Below, one piece after another: positions 23,901 to 35,300 of a stretch of 64,000 nucleotides of DNA. The notes under the pieces were generated by a model that was not told the DNA's origin, did not search any database, and saw only the letters and a program-made list of their open reading frames with translations. The DNA comes from Membranipora membranacea (lineage: Eukaryota > Bryozoa > Gymnolaemata > Cheilostomatida > Membraniporidae): the NCBI GenBank assembly GCA_914767715.1, contig OU612075.1, positions 7,628,001-7,692,000 on the forward strand. The letters are read 5' to 3'. Position 1 is the first letter of the stretch. Each line of letters begins with the position of its first letter. The translations under genes were made by a program, and so were the position numbers.

Positions 23901-24817
23901 TTTTATATTTTATATTGTAGCACCATCATGGAATAACAATTTTCGTGCTGGGTTTTGCAGTGTTTGCTTTGACTAAAATATTGTCCTTCAGTCGACTAGA
24001 GTGTCTATACTGTGGCGACTGCATCTCAGGGACATAGCATATAGTTATACACCCTCAGTAAATTGAAGCTGATAAAAACTAGTCAAAATTGTCACCTGCA
24101 AGAGACGGTTCCGAAGCTTAGGTAAACATATCACCAAACATTTTGTGCTGAAGCTCCAATATTCAAACCAACTTTCAGGTTGTTCCCCATATCTTTTTGA
24201 GTTGCCAAGTAACGCTGGCTGACATCTTTTCCTGCTATTTGTGACATAGCAATGGGCCATTCAAGGTTTATTGGTTGGAATTTCGATTTCTCACCTTTCT
24301 CACCTAGTCCGCCGTGTTCCGGGCACCAAGTTCTATTAGAGAATGCCATCTGATTCTTTCATCAACATCTTCATCTGAGAGGCCCCATCTCAACAGATCG
24401 CTTTTCGGCCTATTGGCTAAGATCAAATGGCCAATGGCCGATTAGTGCCTGTTTCAGTTTCTGGCAGCTTGCTGCACACTTATGATTAGGAGGTCCACCA
24501 TGGCCTCACCTCTAGGATGCATTCTAGTTTACTAGGATGTATCACACTCTCAGTACGAGGACTCCGGGCAACTTGCGTCCCTCTTTAGGGGCAGCCCACC
24601 CTCTGTTTTGTCATAAACAGGGCCCCATCTCAGCATGTCATCCTTCACTGTATTGGTTGGAATTTCAATAATAGCCTTTATTCTATTTATTTAGTTGTCA
24701 TGGTTAGATGATCTCATTTTTTGATTCTGCTCTGTTTCAGGTTCAAACCATGATCGAGAAATCACAACTCTAGAGCCAATGAAAAGTGAAAGGAATGTGA
24801 TGGCCCCCATAGATTAG
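20930..24817 (+). CDS. Small single-pass membrane protein, unrecognised
   Basis: Five exons in phase: 20930-21002, 22044-22229, 22959-23048, 23721-23825, 24741-24817 (TAG), giving 176 aa. The start is the ATG directly after an in-frame TAG; a second ATG follows three codons later. A short charged N-terminal segment of about 25 residues precedes one hydrophobic helix at residues 27-48 (QLAIIVPLVGVVCIVGLAVY), followed by HKK. The remaining tail of about 125 residues is polar, rich in Ser and Thr, with several Tyr. There is no cleavable signal peptide, so a signal-anchor protein is likely. No family is recognised. It could be an adaptor-like receptor tail, or the last part of a larger protein if exon 1 is incomplete. 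The U2-headed repeat lies in intron 4. Confidence 0.7.
24397..24620 (+). mobile_element. U2 snRNA-headed SINE, copy 2, with target duplication
   Basis: The first 30 bases match the 5' end of U2 snRNA at about 28 positions (starts ATCGCTTTTCGGCC, then TTGGCTAAGATCAA). An unrelated body of about 190 bp follows and ends AAACAG. The element is flanked by a 15-bp direct repeat with one mismatch (GGCCCCATCTCA core, 24381-24395 and 24621-24635), the signature of LINE-driven retroposition. It lies in intron 4 of the membrane-protein gene. Copy 1 is at 10213-10434. Confidence 0.8.
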
Positions 24818-26330
24818 ATTAAGATTACAAACTTTATCACGCTTCCGCTGACAGTGGCTGGGAAAGAGGTTTTTTTTAGTGCTCAAATGTAGCAGAGAAC
24901 AGCTCAAAATATCCAAAGGGATAAACATGATGAAGATACAAGAAAAGAATGGTCGGAATTTTTCTCACGGAATAAGATTCGTGAATATTATGAGGAAGCA
25001 GTAAATGTGAGAAACTCGTTAACACCTCTGACTGCCACACATTCCACGACACATTTATTGTGTCTCTTTGATAACGCTTTCACATTATTTTTAACCTCTA
25101 CTCGAACTATTTGAAGTAAGGTTGTTCAAATCAATTGATGACCAACACTGCATCCTCTGAAAAACAATATAAAGATTCAAATGTCATCGGAAAGCAATGA
25201 TGAGTATTGCTGTTAATAAACTAAATAAATCTATATTTATATAATGTATCAATATGATCATGAAAGATTATTATGAAGTTGTCTTTTCAGCTCATAGGGC
25301 ATGACAACTTCAATAATAATATGAAGCAGATTTAAATAATGAGATTTGATGGTAAGCTTCTGTTTGTTGTTGTACACTGTCAGATCAGATCAGATCATGA
25401 AATCCAAGTTTATTTGAGCGAACAAATCATGGCAATTATGCACAAGGTAGACATATGGGAGAACCTCTTTAACCAACCAACACGGGATTTGATAAAAGAT
25501 GAAATCCACTCTCACTACAAACAAGATGAAAATATGAAATTTTCCACATATCTCCTTCCCTAGCATGCGCACACCGATAAATATAAACTCGATTAATCCA
25601 TTAAATTGCTCATCAACAAAAACTCCCTCTCAAGTCTCAATCACTATTGTATGCCTGTGGGCTACAGCTACACACCCTTCTTGCTATAAAACAACACATA
25701 TTGAATGTAATTGCAGTTGGCCCCTCCGCTGCCACGGTGCAGGAGATAGAATTATTAAGTTGAGATCTGGTGAATTAGGGGTACCATGCCATTAAGAGTC
25801 CCATTATTCATCATAGCATGAGCTACCTGAATGTGTATCCCACGGGGATCACAGTATTTTCATTATTTTTTGGATTTTTTGTCAGCAAGGTCAAATCATC
25901 TCTGTTCCTCATGAAATTACAATTACTTAATACTTATTGGCATATTGTTTCTCATATTTTCCACTTGCTGTGATAGATGATGGTCATAATCAGCTCTTAT
26001 ATGCAGCCTGTTTTCTAATGGTAAGTCTTATCGCATGCATTACAACTTATCTATCTTCTAATACGATTATAAAGCTAGCTATAAAATTCTGATGCTCAGT
26101 TTTATCAGGTTGATACTGTTGATTGCTTCACTAAAGCAGGTGAACCTTCAATCATTGTGTTGGCTCTGCTATGATTGGCTGTTGGGTGGGAAAATGAGCC
26201 AATGCCAGGTCACAGAGATAAAATGGTGAGTGAGCCTTATCTCCGACATTCGTTTCAGCTCATTCCCCTACTGTTATCATAAACTTTCATGAGTCAGTCC
26301 ATTTGATAGCTTCATATCTGAGAGTTTATC
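24818..26330. other. Intergenic region upstream of the EGF-repeat gene
   Basis: This is the 3' flank of the membrane-protein gene and the promoter region of the EGF gene. A plus-strand open stretch at about 25339-25560 has no recognisable similarity and no clear splice partner. The MITE arm at 26155-26230 ends about 100 bp before the EGF start codon. Confidence 0.4.
26155..26230. repeat. MITE-like arm just upstream of the EGF gene start
   Basis: The segment TTGGCTGTTGGGTGGGAAAA ... GAGCCAATGCCAGGTCAC closely matches the arms of the foldback at 9640-9848. Its place about 100-175 bp before the ATG at 26331 puts it in the likely promoter or 5' UTR. Confidence 0.6.
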
Positions 26331-29300
26331 ATGGCATCTGCTGCTCTCATTACAGTCTTAGCCCTGACATGCTTGGTAGGTGATATCTTCAATTTGAATT
26401 TCAATTGGTTGGAGTTAAAGGATGAAACTTTTTTAACCTTGCTTGCTCTGCTATGTTTATAAAAATGTAGAAATATCACAAATAATATTTAATATGGCGC
26501 TTTCATTGGTAACTTTGATTTTCATGCTCTATAGTTGTTCGTTTTTGAAGAAATGGCGTCCGAAAACCTTTGATTACCTTTGAATATAATAAATGAAAAA
26601 GTGAAGTTTGATAGTCGGATGCCACAAAACCCACCTGTTGTCAATCCAACCTGTCACAGTGGCCAAGTTCCCAGAAACTATGACTCTACATTGTCACAGG
26701 TTTTGTTCAGTCTCATGACATAATTTTTGGGTTCTTCTTAAAGCGAACCATATTTCTGTAGGTTTGTCATGGGCAAGTGCAATGGACAGGAACAACTACT
26801 GTGAGTTTTATGCAATTCTCTTTGATCTGATGCATTATGATCCTGATAAATTTAATTTTATTTGCATGTCTGCACCATTGCGGGAAGCAAACACATTTGT
26901 CACAGTAGAAGGGTAGTTCTCACACTTGATAGTTTTTTGCAGACTAAGAAACCCAATCCCTTCGGTGTACATGAGAACCATTTCCCAATCCCCTCTTCAT
27001 GTGCATGAAAGTAGGGACCATCCTGCAATAGCTTTCCATCACATGCCTACGCTATAAAGATGTCAATTTTATTTAGAACACTGACAGTTGTGCTTCTACC
27101 CCATGCCTCAATGATGGTGCGTGTCTCCCCCTGGACGGAAATGATTTTAAATGCATTTGCAAAAGAGGCTGGAAAGGACCTAAATGTGACACTAGGAATT
27201 ATATTTGCCCTACAAGAAATCTGTGCAAAAATGGGAAGTGTGTAGATGTACTTCCTACCAAGAAAAATGGGTGAGGGCCTTAGCATTATTTCCTCAGACA
27301 GCAAATTGTGAATGCTTCCACCACAGATGTGTTGCTGATTTGGATGCAAATAGTCACATATCCTTCATTTGCATGTATAATATGTGTTGTATTATTATTA
27401 TTGTTTAAATCACATGTTGGTCATGTGATCGCACTCTTATGTGGCAGTCTGCGCATGTGCCATTCTGCTTGCAGGATAGCCTTGTGACATAGTCTATCTC
27501 TGCAGCACAGCAGTGGTGGCGCTGTCTTCCATCAAGAAAGGCAATTCCCAGTGTTCAAGGTTATGAGATATCAAAACCAGTGTTCCATTTAGGCCCAAAT
27601 ATTTCCAAATTATGGGTTTCCATTGTTTTCCCAATTTTGGTACTCAGACTAGGTGAATTAGTTCAAGCCCTATGCTGCAGAGACGAACGTATGCCTCAAC
27701 AGTTTGCACATTTGGAGTTAGTTAGTGAATCACCATGAGGAGCCTGACACACTGATTTCGAGACTACACTATTAAAATGTGTATATATGCATGCAATAGT
27801 ATATCACATGATCAGTGTGGGAGCCTGAAGTGTAGTGCAAGGTATAATAGACTGCAGGTAGTAAATAGGGAAAGACAGATAAGAGTGCTGCATAAGAACT
27901 CAGGCTACATCCGGGAATGCGCAGGAAAGAGGCATTAATAATGACGCTGGCTTAGAGGGGAGAAGAGAATGAGAGAAGACAAAGGAGTTGCACCAATACT
28001 GGACACCTCAGCATAGCTCATGTAAGTTGAATACACTACATGGTGTCAGAAGTAAACTAGAGAGTATTAGTGAAGGTTTTGATCTAATGAGTGGCAGAGG
28101 AGGCCATATTTGAGAGAGAGGAATAGAGAGGTCTTTGAATCAATAACCGACATTGATCACGTTACAAACATGGACAATAAATTTGGAAGGAGTGTTAAGA
28201 CTCCAGTGTTTAGCATGGAGAATGGTGCTGAGTTGGAATGTTGGAGGAAGTTTATCAGACGTTTTGAAATAGCTGTGATTGGTGCAGGGTTGAGATACAA
28301 GGACAGTGGTGGAATTAGGTCCAGGAGAAAGGCAGAAGATAGTCAAGTAGAGAAGTTTGAAAGAGAGCAGAGAAAAGCGGCATTACTGCTAGATAGCATG
28401 GGGGAGTATGGTATGAACATCTTTGAGACATGGGATGGTGATGTGGATGCCATGCAAAGGGGCATTAGCGAGGAGGTAGAGTTGAAACATCCCAAGTTAT
28501 TCGGTAAATTGGGAGTATTGCCTGATGTGTTCAAGATAAAAATCCAGGAGGGCACAAATCCGTTGTGCTTGAACGTCCCACGAAGATTACCTATAGGATT
28601 GAGAAAGGCCACAAAAGATGAGTTAGAAAGGATGGAGGAGTTGGGTGTTATAGAGAAGGTAGAGAAGCCAACTTCTTGGTGTTCTGGCATGGTGGTAGCA
28701 CCTAAATCTAATGGAAAGGTCAGAATATGCGTTGATCTGACCCAACTGAATAAGAGTGTGATGAGGGAGACATACCCATTACCCCATCTGGAAGACACCC
28801 TTGCATCGTTAGAAGGCAGTCGATACTTTAGCAAGATGGATGCAAACTCAGGATTCTGGCAGATTGATTTGGCGGAGGAGTCACGAGAGTATACCACTTT
28901 TATAACACCTTTTGGTCGTTATCAATACCTGAAAATGCCTTTTGGAATTTCGGCTGCACCGGAATTTTTCCAGAGGCAAATGAACAAAATATTAGAGGGA
29001 CTAACAGGAGTGGTGTGTATGATGGACGACATTTTGGTTGTTGGAAAGAGCAAGGAGGAGCATGATGCAAGATTAGCGGAAGTTCTGAAGAAAGTCGAAG
29101 AAGCGGGGATGACATTAAACAAAGAGAAGTGTGTATTCGGAGTTCAGGAAGTGAAATTCCTGGGGCACATACTGACTAAGAAAGGTATAGGGGTTGACCC
29201 GGAGAAGGAGAGGGCCATCCGCGAGATGCCGGCACCGACTGATAGGAAGGGGTTGCAGAGATTTTTAGCTATGGTGAACTACTTGGGTAGATTCAGCCCT

Positions 29301-32300
29301 CTCATATCAGAAGTAGAGGTGCCTCTGAGAGAATTAGACAGGAAAAAGAATGATTGGATATGGCTAGAGATACATCAGAGGAGTTTTGATAAGGTTAAGG
29401 AGCTGATTACATCTTCTTCGTTGTTGGCTTTGTTTGACTACAATAAAAGTCACAGGGTAACAGCTGACGCAAGTTGTCACTCTCTGGGGGCAGCGCTGTT
29501 ACAGGATCAGGGAGATGGAGAATGGAAACCAGTGGCTTACGCCTCTAGGAAGCTCACAGATGCTGAAAAGAGATATGGTCAAATTGAGAAGGAAGCCCTG
29601 GCGATCACATGGGCATGTGAAAAATTCGACTTTTATCTAGTTGGAAGACATTTTGAAGTAGAGACAGACCACAAGCCATTGATTCCTCTGCTTGGGTCTA
29701 AGGATTTATCAGAGTTGCCGCTGAGGATTCAACGATTTAAGATGAGACTTATGAGATATGACTATAAAATTTTCCATACACCTGGGAGTAAAATGTTTAT
29801 TGCTGATTTACTCTCAAGGCCACCGACCGAACAAGAAGTAGCTAGGATAGCAAGGGTGGAAATGCACATTAGGACTTTGATATCTGCGGAAGGAGATGCG
29901 TTGGTGGAAGAGATAAAGAGACATGCCAAAGTAGATGACGATTATCAGGTGATTTTGAAGGCTATGAAAGAGGGGTGGCCAAGAACAGTAAAGGGAGAGC
30001 TGAAGAAGGTGAAGGGCAACATGGATCTTCTGAGTGAGAAAGACGGTCTAATTGTGATGAACTCCAGACTGTACATTCCTACAGCAATGCGCGAGAACAT
30101 GCTGCTGCGCTTACATTCCGGTCACCAGGGTATGGTAAAAACGTATCGCAGGAGTCAAGACTCGGTGTGGTGGCCGTCTATAAGAAAGGAGATCATTGAG
30201 ATGGTAGAAGAATGCCCGAAATGTATTAAATTTAGACGAATGAGGAATCTTCCATTACACCAAACGGAGCTGCCAGAAGCTCCGTGGAGTCACGTAGCTT
30301 CGGATTTGTTTGAGTTTAGAGGGAAGGTTTATGCTTTGTTTGTTGACTACTACTCCCGGTGGATTGAAGTTGTAGGGATGAGTGGACAAACAGGGGCGGA
30401 ATTGGCCAAGAAGTTCAGACCAGTTATTGCGAGGTATGGAGCCCCAGATAGGATAAGGACGGATAATGGCCCTTGTTATGTTTCTAAAGAGTGGAGAGAT
30501 TTGATGGAAGAATACAGCGTGATCCATGTTACTAGTAGCCCACATCATCATGAGGCTAACGGTCTGGCAGAGAGGAGTGTGGAGACTATTAAAGGACTTT
30601 GGAATAAGGAAGAAGATAAGAATAAGGCCCTGATGGCATATCGTACCACCCCACTAGAGAGCAGCTGCAGACCAGACGAGCTTCTATTAGGCAGGAGAAT
30701 GCGAAACGAATTACCTATCCAGCATCAGAAGACATGTGATACTGTGGGCTTTAGAAAACGAGACACTACTTTAAAGGAGAGACAGAAGAGGAACTTTGAC
30801 AAATCAAGGAGAGCTTCAGATTTCGCAGATTTACAAGAGGGTCAGACAGTATGGGTTGAAATTAGTCACGCAGACAAAGGCAAGAGAGGCATTGTGAAAT
30901 ACAAGGCCGAAGAGCCCGATAGCTATTGGATTGAGACAGACAAAAGACTTGTGAGAAGGACTAGGAAACATTTACGAATATTGCCGAAGGATGACATAGA
31001 AGGGGGTGAGGAGAGTCCAGCAGATGAGGACGACAACCGAGATCAAGGGAGAATAGAGACAGAACGAAACATCCAGCCAAGTGCCCCTAGGCCACCAAGT
31101 ACAAGAAACGCTAAGAAGGTCAAAAACCCTGATTATGTGTGGTACTAGAATCATTTGCGTTGATAGGGAGGAATAGCAGAAGGAGTATTAGACAGGAATG
31201 GAATAGATAGTAAGGGAACAGGTCAGTTAGGGACCTGAGAGAGAGTGCGTAGTATTAGCCAGGAAGGAAAGAAGAGTGCGTAGTATTAGCCAGGAAGGAA
31301 AGAAGAGTGCGTAGTATTAGCCAGGAAGGATAAAAGAGTGCATAGTATTAGCCAGGAAGGATATACAAGTAAGAAGAATACTAGAATCAAGGTCTAAGGG
31401 ATATTAGACAGGAACACTTATACACTATATAGATTTCTACTACCAGGACTTCGGTATCGGTTATATTACCCACAACAAGGACTATCAATAACAATATAGA
31501 AAGAGAGGAGGATGTAGTGCAAGGTATAATAGACTGCAGGTAGTAAATAGGGAAAGACAGATAAGAGTGCTGCATAAGAACTCAGGCTACATCCGGGAAT
31601 GCGCAGGAAAGAGGCATTAATAATGACGCTGGCTTAGAGGGGAGAAGAGAATGAGAGAAGACAAAGGAGTTGTACCAATACTGGACACCTCAGCATAGCT
31701 CATGTAAGTTGAATACACTACATGAAGCAGACAAATTAAGATACTTATACATACATAGCTAAATGAGTACTCATTAGGTTAGTTAGGTTGGCCAGCTATA
31801 AAGAACCACAAGACATACACTCACCAGGTAACTATACTTTACAACATGGTGGCAGCTTACCTGTTGTGAACCCTGGTTGGAGCTGACAGTGACTGGAATT
31901 GTTTGCTGTTTTGGATTTGTGCTGCCTGCTTGTTGCTGTGTAGGTGGCTGGAGTTGCTGTTTGCTGTGATCTGTGGTCCAGATTTGGTGATTACCCTGCA
32001 TTGCTTGCTGCTGCTGCTGCTGGTGGTCTGTGGTGTTGTGTCATGGATGCCCTTGGTCTTGCCCCTCCCTCTTGATGGTAACCAGGCTGAAAACTGGAGG
32101 AAATGGAAGAGAAACTTTGAGAATTACCTGTTAGCTATTAGCTCTGTAGTCCAACCATATGCTGATGATGCTTGGCCTGCAGGCAATGGTCCTATTTGAA
32201 TAAGGCAGATTGCCATACTACGTCATTGTATTGGTGAAGATGCTGTGGAGATTCTGGATCAGTTTGAGTTTGATGATGATGCAGCTGAGGATGCTAACAG

Positions 32301-35300
32301 ATTACCAGATGTCTTGGCCAAGTTTGATAAATATTTCAACTCAAGGAGAAATGCCCTTTTTGAGTAGTATGTATTCTGGTCGCTAACCCAAGCGGAAAGT
32401 GAGCCTATTGACATGTTTGTTAAGAGGTTAAAGACCCAGGCAGCTATGTGTGAATTTGGTGAATTAAGAGATATGATGATTCTCTGCAGATGCGTATTTG
32501 GCATAGGAAACTTCAAACTTAAAGAGAAGCTTCTACAGAACCCAGACATTACTCTCCCAGGCGCAATTGAGATGATTAGAGCATCAGAGGTCACCAAAAG
32601 TCAACTAGAGAGTTTAGGAGCTAGTAAGACTGTCGCTGCTGTTGACAAGGAGATGCCCCCTACGCCTGCCCCCCGGAAGCTCAGCTGTAAATACTGCGGC
32701 TATGATCACATCAAAGGAAAGTGTCCTGCCTACAGCAAAACCTGCCACAAATTTAATGGCAAGAACCACTTTGCCTCAGTCTGTAACAGCACTCGTAAGG
32801 AGATCAACACCATTACAGATAGAACTAAGGAGATGAGCATGAGTGACGTGTTTGTGGGTATGGTCACTGGACAGGCTAAAGATTCCTGGTTCAAAACAAT
32901 CAGCCTTTGCTATGGAGTATCCCAGCAGGACGTCAAGTTTAAGCTTGACACCGGTGTACAGGCCAACATTCTGCCTGTTAAGATAGCTAGAGCACTCGGT
33001 GCTGTCATCAAGCCGAGCAGTGCTAGGCTAATAGACTATAATGACGGTGTCATCATGGATCATGGTACTACTGAGTTATCAATTAAAAGTGAGCCAGTAG
33101 TGCAATTTGAGCTGGCAGACAATGAAAGATGTCCACTTTTGGGCCTGTCATCATGCGTAGACCTGAAGCTAGTTCGGCGGGTTGACAGCGTCAAAACCGC
33201 TGACATAATTGCAGAATTTGATCAATGCTTCAAAGGCATTGGATGTTAGTAAAGGGAGCACGAGATCAAGATAGACCCCTCCATCAAGCCTGTTGTCAAC
33301 AGGGCTCGGAGAATTCCCCTCTCGATGATAGATAAAGTTAAGACTGAGCTTCAGAAGATGGAAGAGTTATTGCTAGAGTTGATGAACCTACTGAGTGGGT
33401 CAGTAGTATGGTAGTAGCTGAGAAGAAGGATGGTGGTGTTCGGATTTGCCTCAACCCAAGAGAGCTAAACCAGGCCATCCAGCGTGAACATCATCACATA
33501 CCGACTTTAGATGACATAGCTCACTAACTCGCTGGAATGACACTGTTCACGATTCTAGACATGAAACATGCATATTGGCACATACCCCTGGACCGAAGGA
33601 GCCAACTACTCACCACATTTAACACACCCTTCGTAGATGTTGCTTCCTGCGGTGTTCGAGAAAAGGGTAGAAGAGATGTTTGGAGACCTTCAAGTAGCCA
33701 AATACTTTGATGACCTGATAGTCTATGGCAAGGACCAGGAAGAGCATGACCACAACTTGAGAAGGCTTTGGGAAAGGGCTAACAAGTGCAATGTCAAGTT
33801 TAACAAGGATAAAATGCAGCTCAACAAGAAAGAGGTCAAATATCTAGGCCACATAGTATCGGCCGATGGTCTCAGACCTTACCCAGAAAAGGTCCAGGCT
33901 ATAAATGAGATGCCAAACCCTACTGATAGTAAAGGTATACAAAGACTGATGGGATCGCTGAACTTTCTGCCTGCGAGGCTTCATACCAAACATCACAGAA
34001 ATAACAGCTCCTTTGCGGTCACTGCTGAATGTAGATGAGGCTAGCTGGAAGTGGGGTCCTGGACAAAACAAAGCCACGGATCAAATCAAACTGGCACTAA
34101 CCAGTGAACCACTGCTGCAATAGTTTGATGTTGTCAAAGAAACTACACTGCAAGTCGACTCGTCCAAATCTGGTCTTGGAGCAGTATTGATGCATCCCAT
34201 AGCATATGCCTCTCGTGCCCTGACAGATTCGGAGCAAAATTGGCCTCAAATAGACAAGGAACTGCTCGCAATAGATTATGGTTTTGAGAAATTTCACAGC
34301 TATGTTTATGGAAGACCAGTTGACGTTCAAACAGACCAAAACCCCCTGGTGAGCATAGTTAAGAAGGAGCTCCATAAAGCCTCCCCCCGTCTACAAAAAC
34401 TGCTCCTCCGGCTTATGAAATAACATGTCAACCGGATATCATATGTACCAGGCAAATATTTATACCTGGCTGACACATTGTCTCGGGCCTACATTGGTGA
34501 TGCAGATGGAGAGATAGAGGAGGAGATCGTCATGGTACACACAGTGCAGGTCCGTGAGGAGAAAGAAGATGCCCTACGTGATGCCTATCTAGCAGACAAC
34601 ATTATGCAGCTGCTCAAGACTACCATACTAGAAGGATGGAACTGGCAGACCAAAGCTTGATCACCTTCTGAACTTCATCCATACTGGAATTTCCGAGATG
34701 AGCTATACCTACAAGATGGCTTCATTTATAGAGGAGAGCAGCTCCTCATACCTAAGGCCTTAAGACCTGAGTACCTATGTGTTGTCCATAGGGGTCCCCT
34801 CGGTGTCAGTAAATGCACATATATTGTTGGTTAAAAATATAGAGCTCGCCAGTATATGTTCTGGCCGGGCATGGCTGCAGACATTAGAGAGATGGTGTCC
34901 AACTGCAACACATACCAAAAGTATGCCAACCAACAACAGAAGGAACCTTTGATGCCTCATGTGATACCTGACCTTCCCTGGTGCAAAGTCGGCATGGACA
35001 TAATGGATTTTCAGGAGAAGTCCTATCTAGTGGTTGTTGACTTCTACTCCCACTACCCAGAAATCAGAATAATGAGGCAGAAGAGAGGAGAAGACCTGAT
35101 AATGGCACTAAAGTCAATCTTTGCTGCACATGGAGTGCCTCAGGAGATTGTAGCAGACAACATGCCCTTCAACAGCTATGTGATGAATCAGTTTGCCTCA
35201 CACTGGGATTTCAAGATCACTAGCTATAGCCCTAACTACCCGAAGTCAAATGGCCCAGCTGAGAGATATGTACAGACTATCAAACAGTTCCTGAGAAAAA

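Larger units (their letters stand above)
27831..31722 (+). mobile_element. Ty3/gypsy-type LTR retrotransposon A (young, nested in B)
   Basis: LTRs at 27831-28040 and 31514-31722 are almost identical (a C/T difference and a one-base length difference noticed), so insertion is recent. The element begins TGTAGTG and ends CACTACA, with a 5-bp duplication TGAAG (27826-27830 and 31723-31727). A primer-binding-like TGGTGTCAGAAGT starts at 28041 and a polypurine tract (AAAGAGAGGAGGA) ends at 31513. It interrupts the 5' LTR of element B two bases beyond the MITE duplication. One long open frame lies inside. Confidence 0.96.

Noticed and set aside
24397-24430. Functional U2 snRNA gene
   Set aside because: Only the first 30 bases match; the rest of U2, including the Sm site region, is absent and the unit has target duplications.
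26376-27076. Search for a DSL-domain exon between the signal peptide and the first EGF repeat
   Set aside because: No Cys-spaced DSL pattern is seen in the introns, and exons 1, 2 and 3 already join in phase.
28140-30551. Several minus-strand open frames of 66-184 codons
   Set aside because: They are antisense shadows of the long pol frame of element A.
31241-31371. Regular 31-bp repeats considered as a CRISPR array
   Set aside because: Units are contiguous without unique spacers and lie inside a retrotransposon in an animal genome.
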